Positions 49,928-58,044 of a stretch of 64,000 nucleotides of DNA are shown here, one piece after another. A program made the translations under genes and the position numbers. Origin of the DNA: Streptomyces sp. NBC_00433 (GTDB taxonomy: Bacteria > Actinomycetota > Actinomycetes > Streptomycetales > Streptomycetaceae); contig CP107926.1 of the NCBI GenBank assembly GCA_036015235.1, positions 8,675,501 to 8,739,500 on the forward strand, read 5' to 3'. Position 1 is the first letter of the stretch. Every line of letters begins with the position of its first letter. The notes beneath the pieces were generated by a model. That model was not told the DNA's origin, searched no databases, and saw only the letters and a program-made list of their open reading frames with translations.

Positions 49928-50218
49928 ATGACCCATGACGTCCCGGTGACACAAGCGCGTGCGGAGCTCGCCGACCTCATCAACCGCGTGGTCTACGGCG
50001 GCGAACAGGTGGTGCTGACCCGGCACGGCAAGCCGCTCGTCGCCCTGGTCTCCGCCGCTGACCTGCAACGACTGCGCCAGCTCGACGAGCAGGCCGAGGA
50101 GCAGGTGGTCAGCACGGTGTCCACCGTGGGCACCCGGGCGTCCGCCACGGGCGAACGCCGCAGGTTCGGCATCGCCGCCGAGCACCGCGGGCCGGACGCG
50201 GGCGACCGCCGCCGGTGA
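49928..50218 (+). CDS. Phd/YefM-family antitoxin without adjacent toxin
   Basis: 96 aa. The N-terminal domain (VPVTQARAELADLINRVVYGGEQVVLTRHGKPLVALVSAADLQRL) is a clear Phd/YefM fold; the C-terminal 40 residues are Gln/Glu- then Arg-rich and disordered. The start at 49928 is favoured because TATGAT (49915-49920) ends 7 nt upstream, suggesting a leaderless transcript; ATGs at 49916 and 49919 are alternatives. No RelE, Doc or PIN gene follows; ureA starts 106 bp downstream. It may be a solitary regulator or pair with a distant toxin. Confidence 0.85.
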   Translation: MTHDVPVTQARAELADLINRVVYGGEQVVLTRHGKPLVALVSAADLQRLRQLDEQAEEQVVSTVSTVGTRASATGERRRFGIAAEHRGPDAGDRRR

Positions 50219-50249
50219 CGGCCCTTCCGGCGCAGCGCGACCGACGCCC

Positions 50250-50291
50250 GTAACAGCCGTTAACGCGGGCGAAACGCCGCCGAACTAATCT
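50250..50291 (+). promoter_or_regulatory. GlnR-like box and -10 of the urease operon
   Basis: TTAAC (50260-50264), six bases, then GAAAC (50271-50275) matches the GlnR consensus gTnAC-N6-GaAAC at all but one position; a weaker GTAAC lies at 50250-50254. TAATCT (50286-50291) is a good -10, so the box covers the -35 region, as expected for repression. GlnR control of ureA is known in S. coelicolor. Confidence 0.6.
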
Positions 50292-50324
50292 CACGGCCCA
50301 GGCACGAGACTGTGAGGTGCGGCT

Positions 50325-50627
50325 GTGCGATTGACCCCCCATGAGCAGGAACGCCTGCTCATCCATGTCGCGGCAGACGTGGCAGAGCGGCGGCGCGCCC
50401 GCGGCCTGCGGCTGAACCACCCCGAGTCCGTCGCGCTGATCACCGCCCACATCCTGGAGGGCGCCCGCGACGGCCGCAGCGTCGCCGAGCTCATGGAGTC
50501 CGGCCGCGGCGTCCTGACCCGCGACGACGTCATGGAGGGCATCCCCGAGATGATCCACGACGTCCAGGTCGAGGCGACTTTTCCCGACGGCACCAAGCTC
50601 GTCACCGTCCACGAGCCGATCGTCTGA
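50325..50627 (+). CDS. ureA: Urease gamma subunit
   Basis: 100 aa, full length. LTPHEQERLLIHVAADVAERRRARGLRLNHPESVALITAHILEGARDG and the EGIPEMIHDVQVEATFPDGTKLVTVHEPI end are typical of the gamma subunit that packs under the catalytic alpha subunit. GTG at 50325 with GAGGTG 5 nt upstream. First gene of ureABCFGD. Confidence 0.96.
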   Translation: MRLTPHEQERLLIHVAADVAERRRARGLRLNHPESVALITAHILEGARDGRSVAELMESGRGVLTRDDVMEGIPEMIHDVQVEATFPDGTKLVTVHEPIV

Positions 50628-50636
50628 GGGGGCGGC

Positions 50637-50948
50637 ATGATTCCCGGAGAAATCGTCCACGCCGACGCGCCGGTCGTACTCAACACCGGCCGTCCGGTGA
50701 CCACGATCGCGGTGGTCAACACCGCCGACCGCCCGGTGCAGGTCGGCTCCCATTACCACTTCGCCGAAGCCAACCCCGGCCTGAGCTTCGACCGCGCCGC
50801 CGCCCGCGGGCAGCGGCTGAACATCGCCGCGGGCACCGCCGTACGCTTCGAGCCCGGCATCCCCGCGGAAGTCGAACTGGTGCCGATCGCCGGCGCCCGG
50901 GTGGTCGCGGGCCTGCGCGGCGAGACCGGGGGAGCCCTCGATGGCTGA
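50637..50948 (+). CDS. ureB: Urease beta subunit
   Basis: 103 aa. MIPGEIVHADAPVVLNTGRPVTTIAVVNTADRPVQVGSHYHFAEANPGLSFDRAAARGQRL (in shorter blocks: IPGE, NTADRPVQVGSHYHF, GTAVRFEPG) is the standard beta subunit. It starts 9 bp after ureA and overlaps ureC by 8 bp, so subunits are made together. Confidence 0.96.
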   Translation: MIPGEIVHADAPVVLNTGRPVTTIAVVNTADRPVQVGSHYHFAEANPGLSFDRAAARGQRLNIAAGTAVRFEPGIPAEVELVPIAGARVVAGLRGETGGALDG

Positions 50949-52662
50949 GCTGACCCGCCCCGTCTACGCCGACCTGTACGGCCCCACCACCGGCGACCGC
51001 ATCCGGCTCGCCGACACCGACCTGCTGATCGAGGTCGAACGCGACCTCGCGGGCGGCCCGGACCTCGCCGGGGACGAAGCCGTCTTCGGCGGCGGCAAGG
51101 TCATCCGCGAGTCCATGGGCCAGGGCCGCGCCACCCGCGCCGAGGGCGCGCCCGACACAGTGATCACCGGGGCGGTCGTCCTGGACCACTGGGGCATCGT
51201 CAAGGCCGACGTCGGCCTGCGGGACGGCCGGATCACCGCGCTGGGCAAGGCCGGCAATCCCGACACCATGGACGGCGTCCACCCCGACCTGGTCATCGGC
51301 CCGGAGACCGAGGTCATCGCCGGCAACGGCAGGATCCTCACCGCGGGGACCATCGACGCCCACGTCCACTTCATCTCGCCGACGCTGATGGACGAGGCCC
51401 TGGCCTCCGGCGTGACCACCGTGCTCGGCGGCGGCACGGGCCCCGCCGAGGGCACCAAGGCCACCACCATCACGCCGGGCGGCTGGCACCTGGCGCGGAT
51501 GTTCGCCGCGCTGGAGGCGTATCCGGTCAATGTCGGGCTGCTCGGCAAGGGCAACACCGTCAACCCGGCCGCCCTGCACGCCCAGTTGCGGGCCGGGGCA
51601 CTCGGCTTCAAGATCCACGAGGACTGGGGCGCGACGCCCGCCGCGATCGACGCGTGCCTCACGGTGTGCGAGCAGACCGGGGCGCAACTCGCCCTGCACA
51701 CCGACACGCTGAACGAAGCGGGCTTCGTCGAGGACACCCTGGCCGCCATCGCGGGCCGCGGCGTCCACGCCTACCACACCGAAGGCGCGGGCGGCGGGCA
51801 CGCGCCCGACATCATCAGCGTCGTCTCGCACCCCAACGTGCTGCCGTCGTCCACCAACCCCACCCGGCCGCACACCGTCAACACCGTCGAGGAGCACCTC
51901 GACATGCTGATGGTCTGCCACCACCTCAACCCGGCCGTACCTGAAGACCTCGCCTTCGCCGAGTCCCGCATCCGGCCGTCCACCATCGCCGCCGAGGACG
52001 TCCTGCACGACCTCGGCGCGATCAGCATCATCAGCTCCGACTCGCAGGCCATGGGCCGGATAGGCGAGATCGCGCTGCGCACCTGGCAGACCGCTCACGT
52101 GATGAAGCGCCGCCGCGGCGCACTGCCCGGCGACGGCGCCGCCGACAACCACCGGGCGCGGCGGTACGTCGCGAAATACACCATCAACCCGGCCGTCGCC
52201 CAGGGCCTCGACCACGAGATCGGCTCCGTCGAGCCGGGCAAACTCGCGGACCTCGTCCTGTGGAACCCCGCCTTCTTCGGCGTCAAGCCCGACCTCGTCC
52301 TCAAGGGCGGCCAGATCGCCTACGCCCAGATGGGCGACGCGAACGCCTCCATCCCCACCCCCCAACCCGTCCTTCCGCGACCGATGTTCGGCGCCATCGG
52401 CGCCGCGCCCGCCGCGAACTCCCTCAACTTCGTGAGCCCGTCGGCCCTCGAAGCCGACCTGCCCGAACGCCTCGGCCTCGGCAAGCACTTCACCGCGGCG
52501 GGCGACACCCGGGCGGTCACGAAGGCCGACATGCGGGAGAACACCGCCCTGCCCGACGTCAAGGTCGACCCCGACACCTTCACGGTCCGCATCGACGGCG
52601 AGGTCGTGGAACCGGCCCCGGCGGCCGAACTGCCCATGGCCCAGCGGTACTTCCTCTTCTGA
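50941..52662 (+). CDS. ureC: Urease alpha (catalytic) subunit
   Basis: 573-aa amidohydrolase that splits urea to ammonia and carbamate. Nickel ligands and catalytic residues are all visible: His141 and His143 (DAHVHF), carbamylated Lys224 (GFKIHEDWG), His253 (LALHTDT), His279 (HTEGAGGGHAPD), the flap Cys326-His327 (VCHHLN) and Asp367 (SSDSQAMGR). Full length, so an active urease is expected once metallated by the accessory proteins downstream. Confidence 0.98.
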   Translation: MAELTRPVYADLYGPTTGDRIRLADTDLLIEVERDLAGGPDLAGDEAVFGGGKVIRESMGQGRATRAEGAPDTVITGAVVLDHWGIVKADVGLRDGRITALGKAGNPDTMDGVHPDLVIGPETEVIAGNGRILTAGTIDAHVHFISPTLMDEALASGVTTVLGGGTGPAEGTKATTITPGGWHLARMFAALEAYPVNVGLLGKGNTVNPAALHAQLRAGALGFKIHEDWGATPAAIDACLTVCEQTGAQLALHTDTLNEAGFVEDTLAAIAGRGVHAYHTEGAGGGHAPDIISVVSHPNVLPSSTNPTRPHTVNTVEEHLDMLMVCHHLNPAVPEDLAFAESRIRPSTIAAEDVLHDLGAISIISSDSQAMGRIGEIALRTWQTAHVMKRRRGALPGDGAADNHRARRYVAKYTINPAVAQGLDHEIGSVEPGKLADLVLWNPAFFGVKPDLVLKGGQIAYAQMGDANASIPTPQPVLPRPMFGAIGAAPAANSLNFVSPSALEADLPERLGLGKHFTAAGDTRAVTKADMRENTALPDVKVDPDTFTVRIDGEVVEPAPAAELPMAQRYFLF

Positions 52663-52673
52663 GGGCCCGGACG

Positions 52674-53483
52674 ATGACGGATCTCACCGAACGCGTCCTC
52701 GACGCCGGCCACTTCGGCGCCGGTCCGGACGCCGGGCCGAGCACGGCCGCGGCTGCCCGTGACTGCGGGACGGGCGCCGGCGCGGACGAGGCGCCCGCGG
52801 CCGGCTCCGGGGCGCTGGCCGCCCTCCTGCTGCTGTCGGACGGGCGCTTCCCTGCCGGGGGGCACGCGCACTCCGGGGGAGCCGAGGCGGCCGTCGCGGA
52901 CGGAAGGGTCCGTGACGCGGCGGGGCTCGCGGACTTCTGCCGCGGGCGGCTGCACACCGCAGGACTGGTCGCCGCCGCACTGGCCGCGGCGGCGACCGCC
53001 GGGCTCGACCCGCTCGTGCTCGACGACGCCGCGGACGCCCGCACGCCCTCGGCGGCCTTGCGCACGGTCTCCCGGCGGCTCGGGCGGCAGCTCGTGCGGG
53101 CGGCACGCGCCACCTGGCCGTCCGACGAGATCGACCGGCTCGCCGCCGCCCGGCCGCGCGGCGCCCACCAGCCGGTCGTGCTCGGCCTGACCGCGCGGGC
53201 CGCGGGCCTGCGGCCACTGGACGCCGCCTACGCGGCCGCGTACGAATCCGTCGCGGGACCGGCCACCGCCGCGGTCCGGCTGCTCAGCCTCGACCCCTTC
53301 CACGCCGCCGCGGTCCTCGCCCGGCTCGCCCCGCAGATCGACACCACCGCCCGCGCCGCCGCCGATGCCGCCGCCGACGCCCTGACCCACGGCCCCACCG
53401 CCCTGCCCGCCGCCTCCGCCCCGCTGCTCGACATCAGCGCGGAGCACCACGCGGCATGGCCGGTACGGCTGTTCGCCTCCTGA
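52674..53483 (+). CDS. ureF: Urease accessory protein UreF
   Basis: 269 aa, somewhat longer than usual because of an N-terminal Gly/Ala/Asp-rich segment of about 45 residues before LAALLLLSDGRFPAGGHAHSGGAEAAV, where the conserved UreF helix starts. The rest is all-helical (GAHQPVVLGLTARAAGL, FHAAAVLARLAPQID). UreF acts with UreD and UreG to open apo-urease and control GTP use. ATG at 52674, 11 bp after ureC. Confidence 0.92.
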   Translation: MTDLTERVLDAGHFGAGPDAGPSTAAAARDCGTGAGADEAPAAGSGALAALLLLSDGRFPAGGHAHSGGAEAAVADGRVRDAAGLADFCRGRLHTAGLVAAALAAAATAGLDPLVLDDAADARTPSAALRTVSRRLGRQLVRAARATWPSDEIDRLAAARPRGAHQPVVLGLTARAAGLRPLDAAYAAAYESVAGPATAAVRLLSLDPFHAAAVLARLAPQIDTTARAAADAAADALTHGPTALPAASAPLLDISAEHHAAWPVRLFAS

Positions 53484-53498
53484 CCGACGGAGCCCGAC

Positions 53499-54178
<680 letters not shown>

Positions 54179-54182
<4 letters not shown>

Positions 54183-54916
54183 CGGTCACCGCGGCCGCCC
54201 GCATCGGGGCGGTACGCGACCGCGCCGGCCGTACGGTCCTCCCGGTGCTGGCGGGCGCGGGCCCGCTCGCCCTGCGCAGGACCCGCGCCGCACGCGAGGG
54301 CTGGGCCCGCGTCACCGTCGTCGGCGCCATGAGCGCGCCGCTCGGCGGTGACCGGCTGCGTATCGACGTCGACGTCGCCGCCGGGGCCCGGCTCACCGTC
54401 GGCTCGGCCGCCGCCACCGTCTCGCTCCCGGACCACGCGGGGCGTCCCGCCTTCTACGACGTCCGGCTGACCGTCGCGGACGGGGCGGAGCTGTGCTGGC
54501 TGCCCGAACCGGTGATCGCCGCGTGCGGCAGCGACCTGCGCATGCACACGCGGGTCCGGCTGGGCGCCGGGGCGCGGCTGGTGCTGCGGGAGGAGCTGGT
54601 GCTCGGGCGGCACGGTGAGGCCCCCGGGGGTCTTTCGAGTCGGCTCACCGTCGAGCACGACGGTCGTACGCTGCTCGACCAGGAGCTTGCCTTCGGGCCC
54701 GGGGCCGCGCCGGGTTGGGACGGGCCGGCCGTTCTCGGCCGGCACCGCACCCTGAGCCAGCTCCTCCTCGTCCCCCCGCCCGACCTCCCCCCCGCCCTCC
54801 CCCTCCCCCCGCTGACCTCCCTCACCCCCCTGGCAGGCCCCGCCCTCCTCCTGACCTCCACATCCCCCCGCCCGACCTTCACCCAAACGACCCGTGCGCT
54901 CTGCGAGGTGCCGTAA
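54179..54916 (+). CDS. ureD: Urease accessory protein UreD/UreH
   Basis: 245 aa, slightly short for UreD. The beta-helical scaffold is recognisable in GARLTVGSAAATVSLPD, LTVADGAELCWLPEPVIAACGSDLRMHTRVRLGAGARLVLREELVLGRHGE and LGRHRTLSQLLL (given as separate blocks). The last 60 residues are unusually Pro/Leu-rich and coded by a C-rich tract whose complement is G-run-rich. Provides the nickel tunnel with UreF and UreG. Last gene of the operon; the repeat cluster begins just beyond. Confidence 0.9.
54784..54813 (-). other. G-quadruplex-prone G-runs opposite the ureD 3' end
   Basis: The minus strand carries four or more runs of three to seven G separated by one or two bases within about 30 nt. 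On the plus strand it is a C-rich coding tract in the Pro/Leu-rich tail of UreD. Confidence 0.55.
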
Positions 54917-54936
54917 CGGCCTCCACGGTGCGGCTG

Positions 54937-55044
54937 CCCGCGCCCCTGAAAAACGCGTGCCCTCGTGCGCAGAGGCGAGCCCCTGCCAGGGGCGAGCGCC
55001 GGGCGTAGGAGGACGCAGGCCACAAGGGGCGCGGGGAACTGCGC
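54937..55044. repeat. Truncated inverted copy of the MITE-like element (repeat cluster 2)
   Basis: Read on the minus strand it follows 44043-44151 over about 110 bp, with identical stretches including the CCTGGCAGGGGCT palindrome and the GCACGCGTTTTTCAGGGGCG segment. One end has lost its outer core bases relative to cluster 1. Confidence 0.8.
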
Positions 55045-55193
55045 GCCCGGCCGAAGAGGTGGGAAAGATGCGAACGCCACCGCAAGTGGCACCCACCCAG
55101 GGGCGCGGGGAACTGCGCGCACAGGCCCCACCGGGCCGCAGGCAAGGGACGTACCGCGAGGGGCAGGGCCCCAGGGGCGCGGGGAACTGCGCG
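55025..55193 (+). repeat. Plus-orientation core repeats (repeat cluster 2)
   Basis: Exact copies of the 20-mer core occur at 55026-55045, 55100-55119 and 55174-55193, spaced 74 bp apart. 55073-55119 is identical to 44265-44311. With the adjoining element this fills the 314-bp gap between ureD and the LysR remnant. Confidence 0.88.
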
Positions 55194-55230
55194 ACAAGCC
55201 CCCGCCGGGCCGCAGGTGGGAGCGGAAACC

Positions 55231-55407
55231 TCAGCGGCGCGCCCCGGGCGCGAAGGCCGCCGCCAGGCTCGTGGCGGCCCCGGTGGCGACAAGCTCCACC
55301 CGGTGGACAGCAGGCGGCTCGGTGAGCGCCACCGCGAGGGACCCGGCGGCGGAGAAGGACCCCAGCCGGGCGACCGCGGTGAAGGTGCGCAGCAGATGCG
55401 GGTCCAC
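55231..55407 (-). pseudogene. Internally deleted LysR-family regulator remnant
   Basis: An open frame of 58 codons from GTG (55405-55407) to TGA (55231-55233). The first 21 residues, MDPHLLRTFTAVARLGSFSA and A, are a clear LysR helix-turn-helix start. The frame then jumps to VALTEPPAVHRVELVATGAA and a C-terminal-like end. About 240 residues expected in a LysR protein are missing while both ends remain in frame, so this looks like one internal deletion. Repeat cluster 2 lies directly downstream. The divergent gene at 55476 was probably its target. Confidence 0.75.
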
Positions 55408-55411
55408 GACG

Positions 55412-55426
55412 ATCAGTATCGCTGAT
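55412..55426. promoter_or_regulatory. LysR-type T-N11-A box
   Basis: ATCAG-N5-CTGAT is a perfect inverted repeat with T at 55413 and A at 55425, the classic LysR motif. It lies between the LysR remnant and the divergent gene, so the binding site outlived its regulator. Confidence 0.65.
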
Positions 55427-55475
55427 GTGGTGACCAGAATGAATCGTTGGACGTGATGTCGGCGCCAGGGTCACG

Positions 55476-56318
55476 ATGAGCGCCATGACGACGAAGCCCC
55501 GTACCGCCACCGCCAGTATCGCGCTGGTGGGCGACCGCTCACCGGCCGTCCGCGCCCACCAGCGCGTGCCCGGCCTGCTCGCGGCGCTCAGGCGCCGCCA
55601 CGGGCTGCCGCTCGACGCGTACTGGATTCCCACCGAGGACGCCCGATCACCGGGCGCCGTCCGGGGTTTCGACGCGGTGTGGCTGCTGCCCGGCAGCCCG
55701 TACCACAGCGAGGCGGGCGCGCTCGAAGCGGTGCGCACGGCCCGCGAGACCGGTATCCCCTTCCTCGGCACCTGCGGCGGCTTCCAGCACGCGCTGCTGG
55801 AATTCGCCCGCACCGTCTGCGGTCTGACGGCCGCCCGCCACGCGGAGGCGGATCCGCGGAGCGGTCCCGGGGAGGCCGACGACCTGCTGATCGCGCCGCT
55901 GGCCTGCTCCCTCGCCGGCCACGAGGGCCGGCTGACCACCCTGCCCGGCAGCCTCGCGGAGCGGCTGCTCGGCAGCCGGGAGACCATCGAGCGCTTCCAG
56001 TGCGCCTACGGTCCCGTCCCCGCGCTGCTGCCGCGGCTGGCCGAGTCCGGGCTGCGCTTCACCGGGCACGACGACGAGGGGGCGCCCAGGATCGCCGAGC
56101 TGCCCGGCCACCCCTTCTACCTGGCCACGCTCTTCCAGCCGGAGCTGGCGGGGGACGGCACGGACCCGCATCCGTTCATCACGGCGCTCGCCGAGGCCGC
56201 CGTCACCCATGCGGGCGAGGCCAACTTCCCGGCGAAATCACGCTTTGATGAAGAATCACCCGCGTGGCCTGTTCACAGCAGCCACACAGGGGAAAGGATT
56301 CGCACCTCATCACTGTGA
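55476..56318 (+). CDS. CTP synthase C-terminal-region-related amidotransferase-like protein
   Basis: 280 aa, a stand-alone class I glutamine amidotransferase fold related to the C-terminal domain of CTP synthase. The nucleophile elbow is FLGTCGGFQHALLEF with the Cys in place; GFDAVWLLPGSPYHSE forms the oxyanion region. The HPFYLATLFQPEL segment supplies the second triad part, with His replaced by the LFQPEL context seen in this subfamily. No synthase partner is adjacent and the reaction is unknown. Start at 55476 is uncertain by three codons (second ATG at 55485). Confidence 0.85.
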   Translation: MSAMTTKPRTATASIALVGDRSPAVRAHQRVPGLLAALRRRHGLPLDAYWIPTEDARSPGAVRGFDAVWLLPGSPYHSEAGALEAVRTARETGIPFLGTCGGFQHALLEFARTVCGLTAARHAEADPRSGPGEADDLLIAPLACSLAGHEGRLTTLPGSLAERLLGSRETIERFQCAYGPVPALLPRLAESGLRFTGHDDEGAPRIAELPGHPFYLATLFQPELAGDGTDPHPFITALAEAAVTHAGEANFPAKSRFDEESPAWPVHSSHTGERIRTSSL

Positions 56319-56360
56319 CAACCGTGGTCACAAGCCACGGTCCAGAGGGGGAGGTTCGAC

Positions 56361-57947
56361 GTGAGACGCACGATCGTGCTCGTCTCCACCGGCGCCCTGA
56401 TCGCGGGCGCCATCGCCGCGGCACCGGTCGCCACCGCGGGGGCCGCCGGCGCGCACCACCCGAGGGCGGTGACCGTGCCGGAGGCCGTCGGCGAGGCCAT
56501 CGCCGCGGTCAACGCCCGGCGCACCGGCATCCAGTGGGACGCGTGTCCCGCCGGCTGGGGCCTGGCGGCACCGGTCCAGTGCGGCTGGGTGACCGTACCC
56601 GTCGACTACCGCAAACCGTACGGCGCCACCATCAAGCTCGCCGTGGACCGCGCCGCAAGCACCGGTACGGCCCAGGAGCGGCAGGGCGCGCTGGTCTACA
56701 ACCCGGGCGGCCCCGGCGGCTCCGGCCTGCGCTTCCCGGTGCGCAGCACCACCGCGGCCCCGCTGTGGACGAAGACCGCCAAGGCGTACGACTTCATCGG
56801 CTTCGACCCGCGCGGTGTCGGCCACTCGGCGCCGATCTCCTGCGAGGACCCGACCGCGTACGTCTCCGCGCCGAAGGCCGACCCGGTGCCTGACACCGAC
56901 GCGGACAAGCGGGCGCAGCGCAAGCTGGCCGCCGAATACGCCCAGGGCTGCCTGGAGCGCACCGGCGCCGCGATGCTCTCCCAGATGACGACCCCCAACA
57001 CCGCCCGCGACCTGGACGTCATCAGGGCGGCGCTGCGCGAGGACCGGCTCAACTACCTGGGCGTGTCCTACGGCACCTACCTCGGCTCGGTCTATGCCAC
57101 GCTCTTCCCGACCCGCGTCCGGCGGATGATCATCGACAGCGTGGTCGACCCGTCGCGCGACCAGGTCTGGTACCAGAACAACCTCGACCAGGACGTGGCC
57201 TTCCAGGCCCGCTGGGCGGACTGGGAGGCCTGGGTCGCGAAGTACGACTCCGTCTACCACCTGGGCAGCACCGTCGCCCAGGTCCAGGCGAAGTGGGTGG
57301 CCCTGCGGGCGGCGACCAAGGCGCATCCGATCGGCGGCGTCGTCGGCCCCAACGAGCTGCTGAACTTCTTCACCAACGCCCCCTACTACGACTCCACCTG
57401 GGCCACCGTCGCCGGCGTGTGGAGCAGGTACGCGGCAGGTGACACCCAGGCGATGCTGGACGCGGCGGCCCCCGACCTGTCCGACACCGCGGGCAACGCC
57501 ACCGCGGAGAACGGCACCGCGGTCTACACGGCGGTGGAGTGCACCGACGCGAAGTGGCCCACCAGCTGGCAGAAGTGGGACCGCGACAACACCAGGCTGA
57601 ACGCGGACTACCCGCTGCTGACCTGGTCCAACGCCTGGCTGAACCTGCCGTGCGCCACCTGGCCGGTGCGGCAGCAGACCCCGGTGGACGTCCGCTCGCA
57701 CCACGGCCTGCCCGGTGTGCTGATCGTGCAGAGCACCAACGACGCGGCGACCCCGTATCCCGGCGCGCTGGAGACCCACCGCCGGCTGGCCGGCTCCCGG
57801 CTGATCACCGAGCAGGGCGCGGGCTCGCACGGCGTCACCAACCTGGTGAACCCGTGCATCAACTCCCGTGTGGACGACTACCTGCTGCACGGCACGCTCG
57901 ACCGGCACGACGTGGTCTGCGGACCGCACGCCACCCCCGTGCCGTAG
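56361..57947 (+). CDS. Secreted alpha/beta-hydrolase, tripeptidyl aminopeptidase (Tap/SlpD-like)
   Basis: 528 aa. Signal peptide about 1-29 (TIVLVSTGALIAGAIAAAPV, AxA cleavage). Oxyanion segment NPGGPGGSG (114-122), nucleophile Ser236 in LGVSYGTYLG, Asp in VQSTNDAATPY and His in GAGSHGVTN complete the triad. Cysteines (Cys62/74, CEDP, GCLER, ECTD, PCATW, PCINS, VVCGPH) suit an extracellular enzyme. Streptomyces homologues remove tripeptides from exported proteins. GTG at 56361 with GGGGGAGG upstream; terminator follows. Confidence 0.92.
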   Translation: MRRTIVLVSTGALIAGAIAAAPVATAGAAGAHHPRAVTVPEAVGEAIAAVNARRTGIQWDACPAGWGLAAPVQCGWVTVPVDYRKPYGATIKLAVDRAASTGTAQERQGALVYNPGGPGGSGLRFPVRSTTAAPLWTKTAKAYDFIGFDPRGVGHSAPISCEDPTAYVSAPKADPVPDTDADKRAQRKLAAEYAQGCLERTGAAMLSQMTTPNTARDLDVIRAALREDRLNYLGVSYGTYLGSVYATLFPTRVRRMIIDSVVDPSRDQVWYQNNLDQDVAFQARWADWEAWVAKYDSVYHLGSTVAQVQAKWVALRAATKAHPIGGVVGPNELLNFFTNAPYYDSTWATVAGVWSRYAAGDTQAMLDAAAPDLSDTAGNATAENGTAVYTAVECTDAKWPTSWQKWDRDNTRLNADYPLLTWSNAWLNLPCATWPVRQQTPVDVRSHHGLPGVLIVQSTNDAATPYPGALETHRRLAGSRLITEQGAGSHGVTNLVNPCINSRVDDYLLHGTLDRHDVVCGPHATPVP

Positions 57948-57971
57948 CCGCACGCGTCTGACGTACGACGG

Positions 57972-58010
57972 GCCGCCGCCCGCACCCGATCCACGGGTGC
58001 GGGCGGCGGC
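57972..58010. terminator. Bidirectional terminator
   Basis: A perfect 16-bp GC stem pairs 57972-57987 with 57995-58010 around a 7-nt loop, between the convergent peptidase and acyltransferase genes. Confidence 0.88.
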
Positions 58011-58044
58011 GTCGTGCCGGGGACGGGACAGTGGCGGCGTGGGG

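Noticed and set aside
50716..52488. 590-codon frame antisense to ureC
   Set aside because: Shadow of the conserved urease alpha gene, no recognisable domains.
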